NCBI GenBank assembly: GCA_018367495.1
Contig: JAGZGB010000018.1
Span: 1-29,333 of the forward strand
Direction of reading: 5' to 3'
Source: Veillonella sp.
GTDB lineage: Bacteria; Bacillota_C; Negativicutes; Veillonellales; Veillonellaceae
DNA length: 29,333 nt
The notes under the pieces were generated by a model. The model saw nothing but the letters and a program-made list of their open reading frames with translations. It searched no databases and was not told the origin of the DNA. Below, piece after piece: positions 16,260 to 23,918 of the stretch. A program made the position numbers and the translations under genes. How positions within the stretch are numbered: the stretch's first letter is position 1; every line of letters starts with the position of its first letter.

Positions 16260-17007
16260 GGCGCACCTCCTTAGTATTAGTATCATTGATCTGAGCCTGA
16301 GGTCTTACGTCTGTAAAACAAGCACAGTTTTCATGTTCTATCGGATTACGACCTGTACTATGCATAATTTCGCTAGCATATTGCTCGGGGGAGCAAAGGT
16401 GACCTTGACCATTTGCAATGTGGTAGATATTAGTTGAATTAGCAAGAGCCATTTCAAGGTTATGTTCTACAGATATAATTGTAATATGGTGTACTTGATT
16501 TAACTCTCGAAGGAGGCCATAAATACCTTCTTGACTCTTTCTATCGATACCTGTAGATGGCTCGTCAAGGATGATAAGATCAGGACTACCAATTAGGGCA
16601 CGAGCGATGGATACGCGCTGAGCCTGTCCCCCTGAAAGCTTACCAATCAATCTATCTTTAAATTCTGTCATATTGGTAAGCTCTAATACGCGATCGACCT
16701 CATGTTTGTCTTTAATTTTTAGTAATTTACGGTAAGAATCGAGAATTTCTTTTACCGTAATAGGAAATCCTGCATGGGAGAAATCATTCTTTTGAGATAC
16801 GTAGCGAATGTTGTTTGTATCTCGCTTGATAGAGCCTTTTACAGGTGTCAGGAATCCTAAGATGAGACGTAGAAGGGTACTTTTACCAGACCCATTGTCC
16901 CCAACGATGGATATATAATCACCACTGTGAATATGTAAGTTTAGGTCATTCAACACATAAGGGGGCTGACCTTGATAAGAAAAATAAAGATGTTTAATAG
17001 ATAACAT
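16252..17007 (-). CDS. znuC: Zinc/manganese ABC transporter ATP-binding protein (ZnuC-like)
   Basis: 251-aa ABC ATPase energising metal import. Walker A GDNGSGKST (36-44), Q-loop SQKND, signature LSGGQAQRVSIARAL (from 124), Walker B LIILDEPS (144-151), and the switch His in ISVEHNLEMAL. The C-terminal tail is Cys/His-containing (EHENCACF), as in some zinc transporters, and could sense metal. The ribosome site is weak (AAGTGG). The gene diverges from znuA across a 147-bp promoter region that holds a -10 (TATAAT on the minus strand) and repeated GCAACTG motifs. Confidence 0.9.
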   Translation of the reverse strand: MLSIKHLYFSYQGQPPYVLNDLNLHIHSGDYISIVGDNGSGKSTLLRLILGFLTPVKGSIKRDTNNIRYVSQKNDFSHAGFPITVKEILDSYRKLLKIKDKHEVDRVLELTNMTEFKDRLIGKLSGGQAQRVSIARALIGSPDLIILDEPSTGIDRKSQEGIYGLLRELNQVHHITIISVEHNLEMALANSTNIYHIANGQGHLCSPEQYASEIMHSTGRNPIEHENCACFTDVRPQAQINDTNTKEVRHV

Positions 17008-17026
17008 ATAAAAACCACTTTTCTAA

Positions 17027-17089
17027 TTGACAAAATCTTGAGTAAGTTTATACTATAACTATATTATAAATGCAACTGAGTCGCAACTG
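17027..17089. promoter_or_regulatory. Divergent znuCB/znuA promoter region with candidate metalloregulator site
   Basis: Rightward promoter: TTGACA (17027-17032), 16-nt spacer, TATACT (17049-17054). On the minus strand, TTGCAG and TATAAT with an 18-nt spacer could drive znuCB. Inside that spacer GCAACTG occurs twice (17072-17078 and 17083-17089), 11 bp apart, i.e. one helical turn. A further dyad TAGAAT-N7-ATTCTA lies near 17096-17114. Any of these could bind the Fur-family regulator; none matches a consensus I can name. Confidence 0.45.
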
Positions 17090-17154
17090 CAATTATAGAA
17101 TGTTTAGTATTCTATGAATGCATAGTGCTCAGGATTTCACAAAGGAGGACTACG

Positions 17155-18060
17155 ATGGTCAAGAAACTGGTTTTGTTAATGATAGGCATTATGATGGCTG
17201 CGTTATTTGCAGGCTGTGGTAATGATGCACCGAAGGAACAAGCAGGTAAGAAGATCCAAGTGGTAACAAGCTTTAATGCGATGGCTGAATTTACAAAGGC
17301 TATTGGCGGTGACAAGGTAGAGGTATCTACTATTATTCCAGATGGCGTAGAGCCACATGATTTCGAGTTGAAACCTGAAAATATGAAACAATTGGCAACG
17401 GCTCAAGTATTCGTGTACAATGGTTTTGGCATGGAACCTTGGGCACAACAAGCGATTGATGCAGCTAAAAATAGTAAACTTATCACTGTTGTTGCTACAG
17501 ATGGCATAGAAGCTATCAAAAATACTGATCCTGAAGAAATCAAAGAGCATGGTGCCGAAGATCCGCATGCTTGGTTATCTTTGAAAAATGCAAAAATTGA
17601 AGTGAAAAATATTAAAGATGCTTTGGTTAAAGCTGATCCAGCTAACAAGGACTACTACGAAAAGAATTACAATGATTACGTAGCTAAACTTGATGCAATG
17701 ATTAAGAAATATGAAGGTCAATTGGCACAAGCGCCTCATAAAAACTTTGTTACAGGTCATGCAGCATTTGCATACTTATGTCGTGATTTTGGTTTGGAAC
17801 AAAACAGTGTAGAAGATGTATTTGCTGAAGGCGAACCAAATGCAGCGCAATTGGCAGAACTTATTAAATACTGTAAAGAAAACAATATCACTACTATCTT
17901 CGCGGAAGAAATGGCTAGTCCAGAAGTATCCAAGACTTTGGCAAGTGAAGTTGGTGCTAAGGTAGAAACTATTTACACAATTGAAAGCAATGAAGATAAC
18001 AAGACATACTTAGAACGTATGGATGAAAACCTTACAAAAATTGCAGCATCTTTGAAATAA
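17155..18060 (+). CDS. znuA: Zinc/manganese ABC transporter substrate-binding lipoprotein (ZnuA-like)
   Basis: 301-aa cluster A-I metal-binding lipoprotein delivering Zn2+ or Mn2+ to ZnuBC. The lipobox is LFAGC with the lipidated Cys at 21. The metal-ligand histidines are His68 (GVEPHDFELKP), His138 (DPHAWLS) and His203 (VTGHAAFAYLC), with an acidic fourth ligand likely near the C terminus. There is no long His-rich loop, unlike E. coli ZnuA, so metal preference is less certain. The ATG at 17155 follows AAAGGAGG; the longer TTG-type frame from 17125 would spoil the signal peptide. It is divergent from znuCB-zur and ends at a strong terminator. Confidence 0.9.
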   Translation: MVKKLVLLMIGIMMAALFAGCGNDAPKEQAGKKIQVVTSFNAMAEFTKAIGGDKVEVSTIIPDGVEPHDFELKPENMKQLATAQVFVYNGFGMEPWAQQAIDAAKNSKLITVVATDGIEAIKNTDPEEIKEHGAEDPHAWLSLKNAKIEVKNIKDALVKADPANKDYYEKNYNDYVAKLDAMIKKYEGQLAQAPHKNFVTGHAAFAYLCRDFGLEQNSVEDVFAEGEPNAAQLAELIKYCKENNITTIFAEEMASPEVSKTLASEVGAKVETIYTIESNEDNKTYLERMDENLTKIAASLK

Positions 18061-18067
18061 GATGAAC

Positions 18068-18098
18068 GAAAAGCAGCCCTAAAAGGGCTGCTTTTTAT
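18068..18098 (+). terminator. Terminator of znuA
   Basis: AAAAGCAGCCC (18069-18079) and GGGCTGCTTTTT around a TAAAA loop, 8 nt after the stop. Confidence 0.92.
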
Positions 18099-18177
18099 TT
18101 TGTATGCTATGTTAGTTTCAACTAAAGTTTAACGAATATAGTATAATATATATTACGAGATAAAAAGGAGGTCCAAT

Positions 18178-18783
18178 ATGGTTATTACTAATAAATTAGG
18201 CATTACTGATTCTCCTACTTTGGCTAGAGAAGAAGAACGAATAAGTAAAAAATCTGCGACTAGATTATTTGAGCAGAACCTACTTAATAACATGTCTAGT
18301 GGTACTTGGACTACATTACAAGACATCCATAAGGTATTATTTCAAGATATATATGATTTTGCTGGTGAGCTACGTACTGTAAATATTTCTAAAGGGCACT
18401 TTCGTTTTGTTCCTATTATGTATCTATCTGAAGCGGTTAAAACTATTGAATGCATGCCACAAAATTCATTTGATGAAATTGTAGAGAAGTATGTAGAAAT
18501 GAATGTGGCTCATCCTTTTAGAGAGGGTAATGGACGTAGTATGCGTTTGTGGCTTGATCATATGCTTTGTGTTGAACTACAAAAAACTATTGATTGGAGT
18601 CAAATTGATAAGGAAAAATATTTATCCGCTATGGAGCGCAGCCCTGTAAATGATTTAGAAATTAAAGCTGTATTAGGGGAGGCACTTACTGACGATATCA
18701 ATAATCGGCAACTATTTATGAAAGGGCTTGACCATAGTTATTACTTTGAGGGGTATCAATTATTTAAGAGTGAGGATTTATAA
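18178..18783 (+). CDS. fic: Class III Fic-domain AMP-transferase (NmFic-like)
   Basis: 201-aa Fic protein expected to transfer AMP from ATP to a target protein. The full active motif HPFREGNGR spans 112-120, with catalytic His112 and anion-binding Asn118/Arg120. The sequence resembles Neisseria meningitidis Fic in FAGELRTVNISKGHFRF, MYLSEAVKTIE, YVEMNVAHPF, AMERSPVNDLE and LTDDINNR. The C-terminal SYYFEG (187-192) matches that protein's self-inhibitory (S/T)xxxE(G/N) helix, so it is class III, autoinhibited and needing no separate antitoxin. The first Tyr (188) corresponds to the NmFic automodification site. AAGGAGG precedes the ATG; TATAAT is at 18142-18147. A membrane-protein gene starts 12 nt after the stop. 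The target is not knowable here; gyrase or topoisomerase is known for some bacterial Fic proteins. Confidence 0.92.
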   Translation: MVITNKLGITDSPTLAREEERISKKSATRLFEQNLLNNMSSGTWTTLQDIHKVLFQDIYDFAGELRTVNISKGHFRFVPIMYLSEAVKTIECMPQNSFDEIVEKYVEMNVAHPFREGNGRSMRLWLDHMLCVELQKTIDWSQIDKEKYLSAMERSPVNDLEIKAVLGEALTDDINNRQLFMKGLDHSYYFEGYQLFKSEDL

Positions 18784-18794
18784 GGTATAGTATT

Positions 18795-19364
18795 ATGAAT
18801 GGTTTGTTTGGTCCTTATATAGAAAAATGGATGCATTTGATCACCATTAAAAAGATGTTATTACTAGCTATTGGATCTCTAATTATAACTGATTTGGGTT
18901 TATCCATATTGATGTTGCTTTTCCCAAAGAGTCCATTTTTTAAAACTCTTATTTGGGAGGTTATCAGTCCTGTAGAACTTGAGGTAGTTTCTATTATTGG
19001 CTATATACTTGGAATTGCAGTATTTATTCTTGTAACCTCTGGTATTTTATATGGTGTTTTTAAGGTGTTTAAGGGGCAAGTTACCTATAAGCAACTAGTG
19101 GCAGACTTGCTTTTGAGTAACTGTATTGCCAGCTGGATTCATTTGATATTTGCACTTGTTGCTGCGCCTATTTATCTCTTGTTTGACTTACGTATTCGAG
19201 GTGGCACGGGCGGATTAAGTACAATGGAGCTCTTTAATGTCTTTGTTATGGTCCAGCTTATGTCTAAGCAATTTGGAGTAAATCCTTGGATCGCGGGGAT
19301 TTCCTTTTATATAGTATCCTTCATCTTTGGTGCTGGAGGTATTATGTTATTCATGACAACTTAA
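18795..19364 (+). CDS. Yip1-like multi-helix membrane protein, possibly 3'-frameshifted
   Basis: 189-aa hydrophobic protein with about five helices, starting 12 nt after the fic stop and so probably cotranscribed with it. A segment GILYGVFKVFKGQVTYKQLVADLLLSNCIASWI recalls the FKQLL-type loop of bacterial Yip1-domain proteins and the FDFKQVLMGTAYVEGYTG loop of the gene at 21117. After the stop, the -1 frame stays open through 19455 and encodes another helix-like stretch (ERLASLIPVVFIGILVGMVM), suggesting a lost C-terminal helix. The function is unknown. The family call is tentative. Confidence 0.6.
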   Translation: MNGLFGPYIEKWMHLITIKKMLLLAIGSLIITDLGLSILMLLFPKSPFFKTLIWEVISPVELEVVSIIGYILGIAVFILVTSGILYGVFKVFKGQVTYKQLVADLLLSNCIASWIHLIFALVAAPIYLLFDLRIRGGTGGLSTMELFNVFVMVQLMSKQFGVNPWIAGISFYIVSFIFGAGGIMLFMTT

Positions 19365-19477
19365 ATACATATGTAATTGAAAGGTTGGCATCTTTAATTC
19401 CTGTGGTCTTTATTGGCATATTGGTAGGCATGGTTATGCTTGCTACATCTAGATAATTACATAGCATGAAAAATATG

Positions 19478-19510
19478 AAAGCAAGGTATGTATATACCTT
19501 GCTTTTGTGT
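19478..19510 (+). terminator. Terminator after fic and its membrane-protein partner
   Basis: GCAAGGTAT (19481-19489), a 4-nt loop, ATACCTTGC (19494-19502), then TTTTGTGTT, with extra A-T pairs at the base. Confidence 0.85.
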
Positions 19511-19638
19511 TATAATAATGAACAGAGTATGAATTAAAAATAAAATTATTGTTATAAATTCGTAATCGTTGTGTTGTGTGATGCATCATTCAAATATGAA
19601 TGGTGCTTATTCTTGTTGTATAAAAGGTGGTGAGAGGT

Positions 19639-20322
19639 ATGATGGCAGGTTTAGTAGAGTTCGTATACCGCTTATTAAACCCCATTGAAGAAAAAAATCC
19701 ACGAATGTATCACTATGATGTTACCTATGGACAGCTTGCTTGGATGCTCGTATTGACGCTTATATGCTATCAATTTACCATTGTCGGTGAAAGTGTATAT
19801 TTAGATGCTATACGAGCTTTGCTACGCAACTCATCATTATTAGTGAAGTGGCAAATGTTTTCGCTTCCCGTAGGTCAACATGAGATACAAGTCTTTTTTG
19901 AACAATTAAGTAAATCTCGAGAGTTTTGGAATATAGGTCGCTTTACATGGGTTATTTTAAAAGCGGCTCTCGTGTCTGGCATCGTTATCGGTTATGCAAT
20001 ATTACAAAAACGTAAGTTTTACGTTCGTAGCGTAATTACTGGGGTTTTACATATGATGGCTTTTGCTCAATTAGTCGTAGCTATGATTACCCTTACTGCA
20101 GGTATTATGTTGATTCTTACGACCATACCAATTCTGCTACAAGCCATTATTGGTTTCTGTATGATTGTATTGTGCATTCTTGGTACTGTATTGTTATTAC
20201 AGACTATGGGACGTATTGCGGGGGCTTGTATTAATGGTAGTGCTTATGAAGGACTCAGCATTATGTTACTTGCCATTCTAGTGGCTTTGTTGTGTGAAGT
20301 ACTATATACATTAACTCGATAA
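19639..20322 (+). CDS. Yip1-like membrane protein
   Basis: 227-aa protein with a short cytoplasmic N terminus (VEFVYRLLNPIEEKNPRMYHYDVTYGQLAW) and about five hydrophobic helices, the last reading ILVALLCEVLYTL. I do not recognise a catalytic motif. Start choice is uncertain: ATG codons occur at 19639 and 19642 and a GTG at 19627. AAGGTGG gives an 8-nt spacing to 19639, while GAGAGG would suit 19642. The next membrane-protein gene begins 15 nt after the stop, so the two form an operon. The call as Yip1-like rests on topology and on grouping with its neighbours. Confidence 0.55.
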   Translation: MMAGLVEFVYRLLNPIEEKNPRMYHYDVTYGQLAWMLVLTLICYQFTIVGESVYLDAIRALLRNSSLLVKWQMFSLPVGQHEIQVFFEQLSKSREFWNIGRFTWVILKAALVSGIVIGYAILQKRKFYVRSVITGVLHMMAFAQLVVAMITLTAGIMLILTTIPILLQAIIGFCMIVLCILGTVLLLQTMGRIAGACINGSAYEGLSIMLLAILVALLCEVLYTLTR

Positions 20323-20337
20323 CATATAAGGAGCATT

Positions 20338-20967
20338 ATGACTTGGTTTAAGGATATATTACATTTATTTACGAAATTGAGTGATCAATCCTTTCAAAAT
20401 ATTATTAGAAATGGAACGTATGCTCGTGCTGTTTTAAATCTCGTAACATCTACAGTTGTATTATATGTAATGACCTATATTTTGCCTTTGCTAGTGAAAG
20501 TAATAGCTCCTGTATTAGGGATAAAGCGGATGGCTGGGTTAACACATTTTGATATAGTGAGTGCCTTTGGGAATGGATCGTTTTTAATTTTTCAGATTAT
20601 TCTAGGAGCTTTTGTTATCTGGCGATTACTTTTATTGTTGGGTGGCATAGGCACCTATACCGGAGTGATGCGAAACTATATTTATGGCTTAGCCTATACG
20701 AATGCACTTCGTACCGTAGTATTGATGCTGGTTCATATAGTGGGACTCATATTGTTCTACTTATCTATGCCAAAGTATGTAGGAGATATGGCCTATTTTG
20801 TTACCATGTTTAGTCAGTATTACGCTGTCTTTATTGGGGCTCAACTCATGCGACGCTATGTTAATCTAGGAATCGTTAAAACATATATTATTATGTTTGT
20901 TATAGCTTTATTATCTGTATCGGTATTACCTCAATGGCTCCGCTTTGTACATACATTAGTTAAATAA
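20338..20967 (+). CDS. Yip1-like membrane protein
   Basis: 209-aa membrane protein with about five helices after an amphipathic N terminus (WFKDILHLFTKLSDQSFQNII). Hydrophobic stretches include VLYVMTYILPLLVKVIAPVLG, IFQIILGAFVIWRLLLLLGG, LMLVHIVGLILFYLSM and IIMFVIALLSVSVL. AAGGAG lies shortly before the ATG, 15 nt after the stop of the previous gene. It ends at a clear terminator. No enzymatic motif is seen. Position in a run of four similar-sized membrane proteins suggests expansion by duplication with strong divergence. Confidence 0.6.
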   Translation: MTWFKDILHLFTKLSDQSFQNIIRNGTYARAVLNLVTSTVVLYVMTYILPLLVKVIAPVLGIKRMAGLTHFDIVSAFGNGSFLIFQIILGAFVIWRLLLLLGGIGTYTGVMRNYIYGLAYTNALRTVVLMLVHIVGLILFYLSMPKYVGDMAYFVTMFSQYYAVFIGAQLMRRYVNLGIVKTYIIMFVIALLSVSVLPQWLRFVHTLVK

Positions 20968-20988
20968 TATAAGACATAAAATCAAGTA

Positions 20989-21022
20989 TAACCGCAAGAT
21001 GATAGTCTTGCGGTATTTTTTT
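20989..21022 (+). terminator. Intrinsic terminator
   Basis: ACCGCAAGA (20991-20999) and TCTTGCGGT (21006-21014), then ATTTTTTT. Confidence 0.9.
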
Positions 21023-21116
21023 ATTTTAATTTATATTAAAATTGATTATATATAATTTAAAACTGAAAATTTATGATATAATTAATCTCATAGTATAGTT
21101 GAGAGCGGAGTTAGTT

Positions 21117-21725
21117 ATGGATACGACATTTTTACAAGAAATATCCCTGCTGGTGCGTTCACCGAAAAAGGGAATTGATGAAATTTTTTGGTTTGGCACT
21201 TTGGAAAAGGGTATAAAAGCTGGTCTTGCCGGTTGGTGTGCCACTCATGTTTTAGGCTTTGCGTTAGGTATTGTACTGTTACCATTGGCCATGACCTTTG
21301 GAGGTTTCCTATTTGGCTTTATTCCAGCTGTATATGGCATATTTTCTATATTGAGAGAGATATTAGGCCTTGGTATATATTGGTTTGTTGGTAGCTTTAT
21401 ACTGTGGAAATTACTGAGCGTTCTTTTAGAGCGTGAGTTTGATTTCAAGCAAGTATTAATGGGCACTGCTTATGTGGAAGGCTATACAGGAGCACTTGGA
21501 TTAGCATTAATTTTGGTATCTATTATTTTTATTTATATTACGCCATTTTTAATGATTTTATTAGTTCCGCTAGCATTAGCTTATGTTTGTGCTGTTCTTT
21601 ATGTGGCTGTTATGCTTTTATCTCGTATTATGAAAGTAGAGCCGCTTACGGTAGGAATTGTTTATGTGATATTATTTATTATTAATCTTTTATATAATTG
21701 GATTATGCGTATGCTCTTTGCATAA
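21117..21725 (+). CDS. Yip1-domain-like membrane protein
   Basis: 202-aa protein with about five to six helices. It shows the clearest Yip1-type layout of the group: an N-terminal loop (FLQEISLLVRSPKKGIDEIFWFGTLEKG), a helix pair, the loop LGIYWFVGSFILWKLLSVLLEREFDFKQVLMGTAYVEGYTG, and further helices. GAGAGCGGAG lies 6 nt before ATG 21117; an in-frame TTG at 21099 is less likely. A separate promoter is suggested by an AT-rich upstream region with ATATAAT. It is convergent with the FliB-like gene across a bidirectional terminator. The function is unknown. Confidence 0.65.
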   Translation: MDTTFLQEISLLVRSPKKGIDEIFWFGTLEKGIKAGLAGWCATHVLGFALGIVLLPLAMTFGGFLFGFIPAVYGIFSILREILGLGIYWFVGSFILWKLLSVLLEREFDFKQVLMGTAYVEGYTGALGLALILVSIIFIYITPFLMILLVPLALAYVCAVLYVAVMLLSRIMKVEPLTVGIVYVILFIINLLYNWIMRMLFA

Positions 21726-21733
21726 CTATAATA

Positions 21734-21767
21734 AAGACCTCCTAGCTAAGGCTAGGAGGTCTTAGTA
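21734..21767. terminator. Bidirectional terminator
   Basis: Perfect 13-bp stem AAGACCTCCTAGC (21734-21746) with GCTAGGAGGTCTT (21751-21763), loop TAAG, lying between convergent genes. Confidence 0.88.
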
Positions 21768-21784
21768 TTTATATTGCATTACAT

Positions 21785-22681
21785 TTATTTGTCATAGTAT
21801 TGTAATAGCAATTCTACATTATCCTCATCGTATTCAATTTGCTGAGACCATTTTGCTATTTGTTTGAGTGCTAAACCGTCTGTGGCACTTGTCATTAATA
21901 TATACTCTACAGCATCTTTTGCGTAGGAGTGGATGGCTTCTAAAGAATAGTCTGCTAGCATATCGATTTGACGATATAAGATATATTGGAATACTTTATT
22001 GAATAGGCCCATATCGTGAGTGGAAATATAGGTTTGTACAGAGGCAATGAGTTTATCTATGTCATGAGATAATACATTGATTTGTGTAGTCCATTCTTCA
22101 TCAATCGGCTCTGTTGTGCCGTATAGTTCTAATAGCTCTGTATAATACTGTGCATTAGGATTTGGGGTATATTGGAACCGTGCTGAATCTATATCGAAAG
22201 CTAATAGCTCAAAGACATTATGAATGCCTAGTCGTTCATTGGAACTAAATTCACCGTCATCATCCTCAATGGTAAATATGACCTGATTAGACTGCGTATC
22301 TTCTGCGAGAAGTTCTACTGATGCTTCACAGGATAAACCAACGCCACATAGCTCGAGATCTTCAATATATTTATAAAACCGCGGATGCATGTGACATGTA
22401 TCGCAAAGACCTCCTTCACCCAATTCGAGGACGACTTTACAGAGTCCTTGTTCGTTGAGTAATGGACACATTGGCTGCTTTTTAGAAAATATAAAATGGC
22501 TACCTTCATCATCGACAGTGATGGCTTGGCGTAAGCTTTCACCAAGAGAACCCGTCATGGTATGATAGCGTTTAGCAGTGGTCTCGTCGATATCGATGGT
22601 CCAAAGTTGACAACATGTATTTTCACATCTATCCGCCTTGCATTGAAATGTGTGATATATAGTAGGGTATATTGAAATCAT
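21785..22681 (-). CDS. FliB-like Cys-rich protein (flagellin lysine-N-methylase family)
   Basis: 298-aa protein with the FliB-family Cys pattern: FQCKADRCENTCCQLWTIDID (Cys14, 19, 23, 24) followed by MCPLLNEQGLCKVVLELGEGGLCDTCHMHPRF and GLSCEA. In Salmonella FliB methylates flagellin lysines. These cysteines probably bind a metal or iron-sulfur centre. The C-terminal half is helical and poorly conserved. Veillonella is not flagellated and no flagellar gene is in the window, so the substrate must differ. The ribosome site is weak (GTGAGACG). It is monocistronic, ending at the shared terminator. The family assignment is fairly good; methylase activity is only inferred. Confidence 0.75.
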   Translation of the reverse strand: MISIYPTIYHTFQCKADRCENTCCQLWTIDIDETTAKRYHTMTGSLGESLRQAITVDDEGSHFIFSKKQPMCPLLNEQGLCKVVLELGEGGLCDTCHMHPRFYKYIEDLELCGVGLSCEASVELLAEDTQSNQVIFTIEDDDGEFSSNERLGIHNVFELLAFDIDSARFQYTPNPNAQYYTELLELYGTTEPIDEEWTTQINVLSHDIDKLIASVQTYISTHDMGLFNKVFQYILYRQIDMLADYSLEAIHSYAKDAVEYILMTSATDGLALKQIAKWSQQIEYDEDNVELLLQYYDK

Positions 22682-22839
22682 AATCGTCTCACTTGTAGGT
22701 AAAAATTTGTTCTACGTGCATTGTATCATAGGGTACTTGTCTATGCATTAATATTATAAATAAAAATTCATAAACCGTGTCGATTTAGTGTATAATTGAA
22801 TATATACTGTATGGTCCTGTTTGAGAGATGGAGGAGCCT

Positions 22840-23403
22840 ATGAAATCTTTATTTGTAAAAGGTAGCCTTGTATTAGTCTTGGCAGCAGTTTTTGGTATGC
22901 CAAATGTAAGTGCAGCCCCATTAGTAGCTGTAGAGCCAACTGTTGCAGTTGTTGATGGAAACCATGCAGCGATTGTAGGTGCTAATGGTTTATTAAATGC
23001 ATTTATTCAAAATCATCCGAATGCAGCTATTACTGAAATTGTTTTTGATGCGGATGGTGGTCAAATTAGATATGATGTAGATGGTTTTGATGAAAGTGGC
23101 AAATATGAGCTCACTTATATCTATGCAACAAATCAAATCTTTGAGAAACGTGAAGGTGACTTCCATAAATCATTAAAGAAAAAATCCTTTGATCCGCGTG
23201 AAATCTTACCACCAGCTGCGGTAGTTAACTTTGCGTATGCGCAAACACAAGGCAAAGCGACAAGCCTTAATACGTGGTCTGTACAGTATGATAAAGGTAA
23301 AATAGTATATAAAGTTAGCTTTGGTACAGAAGGTGATAAAGAAGTCGCTGTACGTATTGATGCAATGAATGGTGCTTTATTATCTGTTAAATTTGATGAC
23401 TAA
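22840..23403 (+). CDS. Exported PepSY-type domain protein
   Basis: 187-aa secreted or periplasmic protein. The signal peptide is MKSLFVKGSLVLVLAAVFGMPNVSA (cleavage near VSA/AP). The mature part is two PepSY-like repeats, the first ending IRYDVDGFDESGKYELTYIYATNQIFEKREGD and the second IVYKVSFGTEGDKEVAVRIDAMNGALLSVKFDD; both have the Y.V...(D/E)G...V.(I/V)DA..G pattern. PepSY domains often inhibit peptidases or occur in envelope sensors. ATG 22840 is preferred to 22828 because GGAGG (22830-22834) gives a 5-nt spacing. A homologous protein with a long Ala/Lys linker follows at 23919, so these are a duplicated pair. Confidence 0.75.
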   Translation: MKSLFVKGSLVLVLAAVFGMPNVSAAPLVAVEPTVAVVDGNHAAIVGANGLLNAFIQNHPNAAITEIVFDADGGQIRYDVDGFDESGKYELTYIYATNQIFEKREGDFHKSLKKKSFDPREILPPAAVVNFAYAQTQGKATSLNTWSVQYDKGKIVYKVSFGTEGDKEVAVRIDAMNGALLSVKFDD

Positions 23404-23467
23404 ACATTAGCATGATTAGTAAATACAAATTAATAGTTGAACGTTTATTATTTTAAATATAAGAATT

Positions 23468-23524
23468 AAACTCCTTAAAATTATCTTTTTTTAGTAAATG
23501 ATAGTTTTAAGGAGTTTTTTTGTG
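23468..23524 (+). terminator. Intrinsic terminator
   Basis: AAACTCCTTAAAA (23468-23480) with TTTTAAGGAGTTT (23505-23517), extended inward by TATC/GATA, then further T. The remaining gap, 23525-23918, has no gene I can support but holds AT-rich dyads near 23804-23838 and 23872-23897. Confidence 0.88.
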
Positions 23525-23871
23525 AAAGTTTGCTCATGAAAAAGCAGATTTATATTGTGAGAATTTGAATGAGAGGCTACGGTTCCTTTATATATGGGGA
23601 AAATAACTTTTTAAATTTGGTTCATAGAATAATTAATTGTAAATTGAATACTATAGAATTTCGTTGAAATTACATATAAATTCATTTTATCCTCACGCCA
23701 AAATAAGCTAAAGCATTAAGTTCTACATTTTTATTTCATAGATTATCGATAATATGTATCAAGTCAAAAGACAGAACTCAAATATATCGGGATTTTTCCA
23801 GACTATATATCTACAGTCCACGCTAGATATATATTTTGGATCTATAACGATGACACCGAGTTGGTTAGAAG

Positions 23872-23897
23872 TATATATGCGAAAATTTGCATATATA
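23872..23897. promoter_or_regulatory. Palindrome in the leader of the second PepSY gene
   Basis: TATATATGC (23872-23880), the AT-rich centre GAAAATTT, then GCATATATA (23889-23897), ending about 20 nt before the ATG and just before AAGGAGG. It could be an operator or an mRNA hairpin shielding the leader. No regulator is identifiable. Confidence 0.4.
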
Positions 23898-23918
23898 TGA
23901 ATTATCAAGGAGGATATT

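Noticed and set aside
23567..23665. 32-aa ORF (ATG AGA GGC TAC...) in the gap before the second PepSY gene
   Set aside because: No ribosome site, no recognisable motif, and AT-rich random-looking codons.
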